Below, piece after piece: positions 1 to 4,677 of a stretch of 6,422 bases of DNA. Source of the stretch: Mycobacteriaceae bacterium (GTDB lineage Bacteria; Actinomycetota; Actinomycetes; Mycobacteriales; Mycobacteriaceae); NCBI GenBank assembly GCA_013362555.1, contig JABFVX010000072.1:1-6422 (forward strand), read 5' to 3'. The notes under the pieces are model-generated. The model made no database searches. It was not told where the DNA came from and saw only the letters and a list, made by a program, of their open reading frames with translations. The number at the start of each line of letters is the position of its first letter. Positions within the stretch are counted from its first letter, which is position 1. The translations under genes were made by a program, and so were the position numbers.

Positions 1-507
1 GGTGAGCCGCCCGCGCACCCGCCCGGCGCTGCCGCGCCTGCGAACCGCGCCCGCAGTCATCGTGATCTGGGCGGCGTGCCTGCGGGTCGACTCGGAGTCG
101 GCGTTGACCTGGCGCACCACGTTGTTGATGATCGTGTGCGCGGAGGTGAGCATGGCGGGTCCGCTGAAGCGGGAGGTCGCGACGGTGGCGAGCGCTTGCA
201 GCCGGGACCGGTATTCGGCGAGCTGGTCGTTGATGACGTTGCGGCCGAGCACGGTGCCGTCGCCGGTCTTGGCGACCGCGCCGTGCGTCACGCCGTCGCG
301 CTCGTGGTGGCGGTCGAGGACCGCGGTGTGCGACTGGCGCGCGTCGGAGTACCCGGAGCTGAGGCCGCCGTTGAGCGCGCTGTGCATGTCTTCCGCGATG
401 GTGCGGGCCAGCACGGCCGCCTGACTGGCGGCCGGGTTGCCCGCGCCGTAGAGCCTTCCCAATGACTGGAGGACTCTTTCGACTTCTCCGTCAAGTCCAG
501 GCGCCAT
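1..507 (-). CDS. Hypothetical helical protein, possibly DUF4226-like (3' end outside window)
   Basis: 169 codons are visible, from an ATG at 507-505 to the left edge, where the frame is still open; the C-terminus is missing. The start is the first possible one after an in-frame TGA 12 bases upstream. A weak GGGA lies 8 bases before it. The visible part has no signal peptide or membrane segment. It is Ala/Leu-rich and mostly predicted helical: residues 5-50, then a His/Asp-rich stretch (SHTAVLDRHHERD, 59-71), then a longer helical region at about 92-148 (QLAEYRSRLQALATVATS, NNVVRQVNADSESTRRHAAQ). The tail at 154-168 is Arg-rich. The 92-148 pattern faintly resembles DUF4226, a domain I recall from mycobacterial ESX-associated proteins, where it is often followed by another domain. 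That is recall only, and a generic hypothetical protein is equally possible. It is separated from the upstream gene by a strong stem-loop and 199 bases, so it probably has its own promoter. Confidence 0.7.
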   Translation of the reverse strand, partial: MAPGLDGEVERVLQSLGRLYGAGNPAASQAAVLARTIAEDMHSALNGGLSSGYSDARQSHTAVLDRHHERDGVTHGAVAKTGDGTVLGRNVINDQLAEYRSRLQALATVATSRFSGPAMLTSAHTIINNVVRQVNADSESTRRHAAQITMTAGAVRRRGSAGRVRGRLT

Positions 508-549
508 CCGACCGATCCCAATCGCTCATCCGAATTCCGCCTCCCTGCT

Positions 550-569
550 CCGACAACATTCATTGTCGG
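550..569. promoter_or_regulatory. Operator-like inverted repeat (7-6-7)
   Basis: Perfect 7-base arms, CCGACAA and TTGTCGG, are separated by 6 bases. The site ends 42 bases upstream of the ATG at 507, in the 136-base region between the strong stem-loop and that start. The size and position suit a repressor or activator site for the downstream gene. I could not identify a convincing -35/-10 pair beside it. A 7-base inverted repeat can arise by chance, so this is tentative. Confidence 0.3.
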
Positions 570-643
570 CCATTCCCAATGCTGGGGAAGCACGCTTTTT
601 GCTACCAAAAAAGACTCGAAGATTGCGTTAGACGGCGTCTGTA

Positions 644-702
644 AACCTCCAGAATGACCCGTGACGTGCGGTGGACGCACGTCACGGGTCATTCTGGAGG
701 TT
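644..702. terminator. Perfect 27-bp stem-loop, probable terminator
   Basis: Positions 644-670 and 676-702 are exact reverse complements (27 of 27 bases) around the 5-base loop 671-675. The stem begins 4 bases after the TGA of the small secreted protein gene (709-707). In transcription order it therefore lies at the 3' end of that gene and before the next one. Only three T residues follow it on the minus strand, so there is no classical U-tract. Actinobacterial terminators often lack one, which fits an I-shaped terminator. The length and perfection are more than termination needs; roles in mRNA 3'-end protection or as a processed RNA are alternatives. Confidence 0.75.
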
Positions 703-706
703 GGGC

Positions 707-1036
707 TCAGCAGCCGCCGCTGCCGGTGGCAGGCAGGGGAATGCCGACGGCCATCTGGAGGAATGCGCCGTTGCACGCGGGCGGCGGGGCGGGCGGCAGC
801 AGTTGCTGCTGGTGATGCCGGTGGTGGTGCCTGCCCTCGTCGCCGAAGAGCCCCTGGGGGCCGAAAACGCCCCGGTCGTACGGATTGCCGTAGTCGCCGG
901 GGTAGTGCACGGGCGTGCCTTGGGGGTGCGCGGCGGCGACACCGGCCACCGCGGCGCCCGGAAGCACTGCGATCGCCGCCACCACAGTCGCGCGGGTCAC
1001 CGCCCGGCGGATGCGCCCGGAGTTGTCTTGTGTCAT
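707..1036 (-). CDS. Small secreted His-rich protein
   Basis: A 109-residue protein I do not recognise as a named family. The ATG at 1036 is chosen over an ATG 16 codons upstream (1084) because AAGGA at 1047-1043 sits 6 bases before it and the signal peptide then begins properly. Residues 1-36 look like a Sec signal peptide: charged MTQDNSGRIRR, a hydrophobic core at about 17-33, and Ala-rich possible cleavage sites (AVA at 29-31 or AAA at 34-36). The mature part starts near HPQGTP. It has an aromatic/Gly segment (YPGDYGNPYDRGVFGPQGLFG, at 45-65), a HHHRHHQQQ cluster (70-78), Pro-rich PPAPPP (81-86), and two cysteines, C88 and the very last residue C109. The cysteines could form an exported disulfide and the histidines could bind metal; both are inferences. 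It lies 72 bases after the oxidoreductase gene and is closed by the strong stem-loop, so it may be last in the operon or have its own promoter. Confidence 0.85.
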   Translation of the reverse strand: MTQDNSGRIRRAVTRATVVAAIAVLPGAAVAGVAAAHPQGTPVHYPGDYGNPYDRGVFGPQGLFGDEGRHHHRHHQQQLLPPAPPPACNGAFLQMAVGIPLPATGSGGC

Positions 1037-1042
1037 CGAATG

Positions 1043-1047
1043 TCCTT
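1043..1047 (-). promoter_or_regulatory. Ribosome binding site deciding the secreted protein start
   Basis: AAGGA lies 6 bases before the ATG at 1036. No comparable site precedes the in-frame ATG at 1084. The site therefore supports the 109-residue form, whose N-terminus is a normal signal peptide. Confidence 0.75.
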
Positions 1048-1108
1048 GCTTACAGGGGGTTTTTGACCTTCCTCGACCCTCCAACCTACCCCGTTCCGGC
1101 CGGTGGGT

Positions 1109-2419
1109 TCAACGAGCGACGGGAAGATCACGACTGGCCAGTCCACGGCGCTCGGCCAGCAGCGCAAGCGGCAGGCGACTATTCACGTGGCCGAGCCGAT
1201 GGGTCGAGCGAAGCTGAGCCAATATGTCCAGATCGCCGCCGTACAGCCGACCAGCGAGGTCGTCGTCCAGGTCATTTACGCCGTAAAGATAAGGGCGGCC
1301 GCCCAATTCACAGCACTGCTCCAAAAGTTCGCGAAGGACGCCGCGGATCGCGCCGATGTCGTCGACGTTCCGGTCGGCCGTGCAGTACACGCCGACCCCG
1401 ATCGAGACCGGGGCGGCCGCGGCGGGCGCGAACGCGAACGGCACGGCGCCGGCCGGGCGGCGCACCAGCAGAATCAACACCATGGTGGACACTCGGTCGA
1501 GCGGTGCACGGCGCCGCTGCCGCTCAACCGCCTCGATCATCGGCCCGAGCGCCCCGGCGGGCACTACGTAGTCGGTCCACAGGTGCACGGTCCCCGACGC
1601 GGGCGGGCGGAGGCCGACGCGGTTGTGTCTGCCCGCGAGCGGCAGGTCGGCGCAGGTCCGCAGGCCGTCCTCGGAACCGCTCCCGTCGGACCGCCGCGGA
1701 CCGTCCGCGCGCCAACCGGTTTCGGACGTCCACCGGTTGCGGCGCATCATGGCGCGGTAGCTGTCGACGTCGTCGCGCAGCGCGACCTGTTCGGCATGCT
1801 CGACGACATCCGCCGCTCCGGCGTGGCCAACCCTGTGTACATGCGTATACCGGCGGTAGCGCTCGGTTCGCAGCACCGCCCGTTCGATGAGGCCGGCCGT
1901 GCCGAGCCCGCCGAGCGCGAAGCGGAACAGCTCCGAATGCTCGGTCCGCGAGCACCAGCGACTGACCCCGGTGCCGTCGATCAACTGGATTCGCTCCACC
2001 GAGTCGACCTGCATGCCGTGCCGAACCGAGCCGACTCCGATTCCGCCGACCGAGAGCGTGCCGCCGACCGACACCCGCAGGTGGTCGGTCAACACCGGCA
2101 CGGACCGGCCCTGGCGGTTCAGGTGCCGTTCGAGGTCGTACCAGTTCATTCCGGCAGGAACCTCGAAGCGGCCGTCGCCGAGGTCGCGTATCTGCTCGAC
2201 CGCCCCGTCTTCGGCATAGGTGACGAGCAGATCACCGTCGGTCACCGTCTGCCCGTCGCAGGAATGTCCCGCGCCGCGCAGTGCCACCGGCCTGCCTGCG
2301 GCGAGCACCATGGACGGGAACGTCAGCGGCGGCCGGTGCACGGCCCTCGGGACGGCATGTCGCAGACCGCCGAAGTCGGTCTGCGACCCCGGGATTCCCG
2401 ATTCCGAACCGGCCGCCAC
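1109..2419 (-). CDS. Cytokinin dehydrogenase-like FAD-linked oxidoreductase
   Basis: A 436-residue flavoenzyme of the FAD_binding_4 / cytokinin dehydrogenase type, with no signal peptide, so probably cytosolic. The family cleaves N6-side chains of adenine cytokinins oxidatively to adenine plus an aldehyde; the substrate here is not provable. In order: DFGGL (15-19); RGAGHSCDGQ (48-57), where H52 aligns with the histidine that binds FAD covalently in plant enzymes; LTDHL (110-114), where D112 aligns with the catalytic Asp of maize CKX1 as I recall it; SVGGTLSVGGIGVGSVRHGMQ (117-137); ELFRFALGGLGTAGLIERA (163-181); HLWTDYVVP (279-287), matching the HPWLNxFVP stretch of plant enzymes; and GGRPYLYG (373-380). 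The length is near the roughly 440 residues I recall for Rhodococcus fascians FasE. The GTG at 2419 is the only usable start that keeps DFGGL; its ribosome binding site is weak (AAGGG, 12 bases away), which suggests coupling to the gene ending 8 bases upstream. Other FAD-linked oxidases of biosynthetic clusters are the main alternative. Confidence 0.88.
   Translation of the reverse strand: MAAGSESGIPGSQTDFGGLRHAVPRAVHRPPLTFPSMVLAAGRPVALRGAGHSCDGQTVTDGDLLVTYAEDGAVEQIRDLGDGRFEVPAGMNWYDLERHLNRQGRSVPVLTDHLRVSVGGTLSVGGIGVGSVRHGMQVDSVERIQLIDGTGVSRWCSRTEHSELFRFALGGLGTAGLIERAVLRTERYRRYTHVHRVGHAGAADVVEHAEQVALRDDVDSYRAMMRRNRWTSETGWRADGPRRSDGSGSEDGLRTCADLPLAGRHNRVGLRPPASGTVHLWTDYVVPAGALGPMIEAVERQRRRAPLDRVSTMVLILLVRRPAGAVPFAFAPAAAAPVSIGVGVYCTADRNVDDIGAIRGVLRELLEQCCELGGRPYLYGVNDLDDDLAGRLYGGDLDILAQLRSTHRLGHVNSRLPLALLAERRGLASRDLPVAR
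2359..2387. repeat. 11-bp inverted repeat just inside the oxidoreductase gene
   Basis: Exact 11-base arms (GTCGCAGACCG and CGGTCTGCGAC) flank a 7-base spacer. In the transcript the hairpin begins about 30 bases after the GTG at 2419 and about 40 bases after the stop of the preceding gene. It lies within codons for conserved family residues (DFGGL), so it is coding sequence. It could attenuate transcription or slow translation at this gene junction, or simply reflect G+C-rich sequence. Confidence 0.6.
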
Positions 2420-2427
2420 CCGACGCG

Positions 2428-4617
2428 TCAGCCCTTGCCGGTGGGCGCGCCGACCGGCGGCGGAGCACCGGGTGTGACGGGCGGCTTGGCGACCGCGGGC
2501 GGAGCAGGCGCCGCGCCCGGTGCGTTGGCGTCCACCGGGTTCTGGTCGACGCCCGAGGGATGCTGGAAACCGCGGAAGGTGCCGAACTCCGGATTGCCGC
2601 CCGAGGGGTTGTCCGGCTGGAAGGCCACCAGATCGCCGTTGTTCAGGTAGAAGTGGCCTTGGTCGTTGTGCACGATCACCGCGGTCCGGTTGGCCCACTG
2701 GATCACGTCGCCGGTCTTGAGGTTGTTGCCGTCCGCAGGCGTCCACAAGTGGCCGGGGCCGTCCGCCCCCACCGTGCCCTGGTAGGCCATCACCGCGTTG
2801 CTGCCGGTGGTGTTGTGCATTTCCTTGGTGAGCGCCTGCGCCACCACGGAATTGACCTTCACCTTGGTGCCGTCCTTCAAGGTCACGTCGGCATTGGCGC
2901 CGGGCTGCCCGACGGGCGGCGGGGCGCCGTCCTTCTGCTGGGTGGTGGCGACGGTCTGCGCATCGCCCGGGGCGGGCGCCCCCGCGGGCTCGGAGGGGTA
3001 CTTGCTCGGGTCGTCGTATCCCTTGTCCTCGGGCGAGTCCTCGTCCTTCTTCTTTTTCTTCTTCTTGTCGGCCGGGTCGCCGTCCATCCCCATGCCGTTC
3101 ATGCCCATGCCGTACGGGTTCATGCCCATGCCGTACGGGTTCATGCCCATGCCCATGGGGTTCATGCCCATGCCCGACTGCGGGTTGTACGAGGCAGGCT
3201 GCACCTGCTGCTGCTGGCCCGCGCTGTCGGTGATGCCCTTGATCGCCTGGTCTATCGCCGCGGTGGCGGCGTCGCTGCCGGTGGTCGTGGTGGTTCCCGC
3301 CGGGGTGTCCGGCACGCCGTCACCGTTGGTGTCGGTGCCTCCAACGATGTCCTTGTACAGGTTGCTGTAGTCCTGCGTGCCCGCGTTCGGGTCGTAGGTG
3401 GTGTCGCCGCCTGTGGTGTCGCCGCCGTTGGTGTCGCCGCCGTTGCCGTCTTTTCCGTCGCCGTCCTTGCCGTCGCCGTCCTTGCCGTCGCCGTCCTTGC
3501 CGCCGGTGACCTTCTTGCCTTCTTCGTCGACATACTTGTAGATGTCGCCGATCAACGCGACATAGCTGTTCGTGCCTTCCAACAACACTCGCGAGAAGAA
3601 GTCGACCTCCGCCGTTCCCAACTCCTTGAAATCAGAGTCGGCCGCCTTAACCATTGTGTCGGCGACATTCTTTTTCTCGCCTTCCCCTCCTGCGGAGCCG
3701 GTCAGGTCGATCTTCTGCTGCTTGGCATTGATACTGGTGGCCCTGAGCTGGGTGTTCACGTTGTAGACGAGATTCCAGACCTTTCCCAGGTATTCGGCCA
3801 ACTTATCGGCTACCTTTTTCTGGCTCACGTCGGCCTCGATGCTGCGCGCCTTCTGGAACTCCTGCATCTGCGCCATGGAGTTGGTGACACGCTCGATCTG
3901 GTCGATCATGTCGCCCTTGCCGGATTCCATCCCGCGGATCTTCTCGATGTCCAGCGTCACATTCGGCGCAGGAGTGAATTTCGCGGACCCGAACGAGTCG
4001 ACACCGGTTTGTATCGTCGGCTCCAAGCCTTTGGCACCGATGATCGCCTCTCTCAGCCTCTTCGGCGAACCCTTGGGGACCCAGATGTCGACGTCGCTCT
4101 TGCCGGTGTCCTGGTTGTAGCCGTACTGATCGAACTTGTCATCGACCAAAGCAATGGGATTCCCATTCGCGTCCTTCTTCGGATCGATGATCGCATTCAG
4201 CCGGTCGAGGTCGGGGCCTTTGGCTTGACCCGTTTCCTCCATGAAATCGCGCCTGGCCTCATGATCGAGGGAATCCCAGATATTCTTGACGTCTTTCGGC
4301 GAACGAAGGTTTCCGTCCTTGTCGTGGGTCATCTGGTAGACGAAGGACTTGACTTGCTCCTCCGAGATGTCCCAGTCCCACGGGTTGATCCCGCCCTCTT
4401 CTTCGTCCTTGATCCAGTCGTTGAGCGTGTCGATCTCGGATTTGGTCATCGGAGTTGCGTACTTGGGGCCCGACTCTTTTTCGGACAGCGTGACGCCGGC
4501 TCCCGAGGTGTCTTCTCCCGGCTTGCCGTCGGTTTCATCACGCCGGTACGCGCGGCCCGGGTGACGCCAGGCGTCACCGAGCGCCCTCGGCCAGGTGGCT
4601 GATCCGATCCTGTACAT
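2428..4617 (-). CDS. Modular ESX-associated candidate secreted protein with Asp/Gly and Met/Gly repeats
   Basis: A 729-residue protein of no named family that I can assign. In order: basic N-terminus (1-30); acidic, probably globular region (about 55-230, with NPWDWDISEEQ and VDIWVPKGSPKRLREAI); two long helices (about 235-300 and 315-362); YKYVD at 360-364, fitting the YxxxD/E type VII secretion motif at the end of a helical hairpin; KDGDG repeats (374-392) and GGDT repeats (393-406); an EF-hand-like loop DTNGDGVPD (429-437); Gln/Pro linker; MGMNPYG-type repeats (483-512); seven lysines (518-524); and a domain at about 573-690 (GDVIQWANRTAVIV, FRGFQHPSG) recalling a C-terminal domain of mycobacterial ESX-associated proteins. 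The Pro-rich end is 691-729. There is no Sec signal or membrane segment. The ATG at 4617 is favoured over the GTG at 4620 because AGG at 4627-4625 lies 7 bases upstream; an in-frame TGA at 4632 bars longer forms. Secretion is inferred. A partner role with the upstream EspK-like protein is likely by analogy. Confidence 0.88.
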   Translation of the reverse strand: MYRIGSATWPRALGDAWRHPGRAYRRDETDGKPGEDTSGAGVTLSEKESGPKYATPMTKSEIDTLNDWIKDEEEGGINPWDWDISEEQVKSFVYQMTHDKDGNLRSPKDVKNIWDSLDHEARRDFMEETGQAKGPDLDRLNAIIDPKKDANGNPIALVDDKFDQYGYNQDTGKSDVDIWVPKGSPKRLREAIIGAKGLEPTIQTGVDSFGSAKFTPAPNVTLDIEKIRGMESGKGDMIDQIERVTNSMAQMQEFQKARSIEADVSQKKVADKLAEYLGKVWNLVYNVNTQLRATSINAKQQKIDLTGSAGGEGEKKNVADTMVKAADSDFKELGTAEVDFFSRVLLEGTNSYVALIGDIYKYVDEEGKKVTGGKDGDGKDGDGKDGDGKDGNGGDTNGGDTTGGDTTYDPNAGTQDYSNLYKDIVGGTDTNGDGVPDTPAGTTTTTGSDAATAAIDQAIKGITDSAGQQQQVQPASYNPQSGMGMNPMGMGMNPYGMGMNPYGMGMNGMGMDGDPADKKKKKKKDEDSPEDKGYDDPSKYPSEPAGAPAPGDAQTVATTQQKDGAPPPVGQPGANADVTLKDGTKVKVNSVVAQALTKEMHNTTGSNAVMAYQGTVGADGPGHLWTPADGNNLKTGDVIQWANRTAVIVHNDQGHFYLNNGDLVAFQPDNPSGGNPEFGTFRGFQHPSGVDQNPVDANAPGAAPAPPAVAKPPVTPGAPPPVGAPTGKG
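3046..3066 (-). other. Seven-lysine codon run
   Basis: Seven consecutive Lys codons (six AAG and one AAA) encode K518-K524 of the 729-residue protein, between the Met/Gly repeat and an acidic DEDSPED stretch. A basic patch followed by acids suggests a charged, disordered linker able to bind acidic polymers or membranes. That function is inference. Confidence 0.85.
3098..3175 (-). repeat. 21-bp tandem repeat encoding MGMNPYG-type heptads
   Basis: Units 3098-3118 and 3119-3139 are identical over 21 bases; 3140-3160 and the partial unit from 3161 are diverged copies. They encode the heptad repeat in residues 483-512, which holds 11 Met in 29 residues. The period is a multiple of three, so copy-number changes by slippage would keep the reading frame. 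MxM spacing is typical of Cu(I)-binding Met motifs, but Gly/Met-rich linkers also occur in ESX-associated proteins without known metal binding. Confidence 0.9.
3452..3496 (-). repeat. 15-bp tandem repeat encoding KDGDG
   Basis: Units 3467-3481 and 3482-3496 are identical over 15 bases; 3452-3466 differs by one base. They encode KDGDG repeats around residues 374-390 of the 729-residue protein, continuing into GGDT repeats. The period keeps the reading frame, so the array can vary in length between strains. The acidic glycine-rich peptide would be disordered unless it binds cations. Confidence 0.9.
4560..4578. promoter_or_regulatory. Near-perfect 19-bp palindrome early in the 729-residue gene
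   Basis: Exact 9-base arms, GGTGACGCC and GGCGTCACC, surround a single central base. The site begins 39 bases inside the gene, whose ATG is at 4617, and encodes residues about 14-20. The compact symmetry suits a dimeric repressor site. As RNA it would form a hairpin (8 bp with a 3-base loop) just after the start codon. Chance in G+C-rich DNA is the alternative. Confidence 0.4.
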
Positions 4618-4664
4618 CACGCCACCTCGTCATTCGTCGTGGGCTGGATCTGCTCGGTCAACAT
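4617..4664 (-). CDS. Possible 15-residue leader peptide coupled to the next gene
   Basis: An ATG at 4664 preceded by GGGGGAG (4676-4670, 5 bases away) opens a 15-codon frame, MLTEQIQPTTNDEVA. Its TGA (4619-4617) overlaps the ATG of the 729-residue gene by one base. The ATG is 13 bases after the stop of the EspK-like gene, which otherwise would be followed by a 60-base gap. The ribosome binding site is stronger than that of the gene it precedes, and the overlap is typical of translational coupling. It may be a translated leader. Alternatively it is the true N-terminus of the large protein, put out of frame by a frameshift or a sequencing error. I know no homologue. Confidence 0.4.
   Translation of the reverse strand: MLTEQIQPTTNDEVA
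4622..4628 (-). promoter_or_regulatory. Ribosome binding site deciding the 729-residue protein start
   Basis: GAGGTGG, with its AGG 7 bases before the ATG at 4617, favours that codon over the GTG at 4620. The site lies inside the 15-codon leader frame, so ribosomes ending there would stop directly on the next start. Confidence 0.55.
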
Positions 4665-4677
4665 CGTTGCTCCCCCA

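Noticed and set aside
574..589. Second imperfect inverted repeat (CCCA/TGGG) beside the 550-569 repeat
   Set aside because: Only 4 bases pair without a bulge, which is too short to separate from chance.
716..736. LPATG near the C-terminus of the secreted protein, resembling a sortase LPXTG motif
   Set aside because: Only SGGC follows before the stop, with no hydrophobic segment or positive tail, and no other frame supplies one. It cannot work as a standard sortase signal.
288..776. Minus-strand open frame crossing the stem-loop
   Set aside because: It runs through the terminator-like stem and overlaps two better genes in other frames. Its composition is Arg/Thr/Ser/Pro-rich and it has no domain.
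1060..1108. GGAAC resembling an ECF sigma -35 element upstream of the secreted protein gene
   Set aside because: No matching -10 element at the expected spacing, and five-base matches are common in this composition.
661..1890. Plus-strand open frame of about 400 codons
   Set aside because: The translation is dominated by Arg, Gly and Pro without a domain and lies opposite the secreted protein gene and the oxidoreductase, which have clear family or signal features. Treated as a shadow.
3046..3066. A-rich lysine run as a -1 frameshift site
   Set aside because: The classical heptamer A AAA AAG is not in register; the base before AAA AAG is G. The zero frame continues for another 205 residues with a coherent domain, so no frameshift is needed.
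2281..4602. Very long plus-strand open frame opposite the 729-residue gene
   Set aside because: It is the antisense shadow of a G+C-rich gene. Its translation is Val/Ala/Arg-rich low-complexity sequence mirroring the minus-strand repeats, with no recognisable domain, whereas the minus strand has ribosome binding sites and coherent domains.
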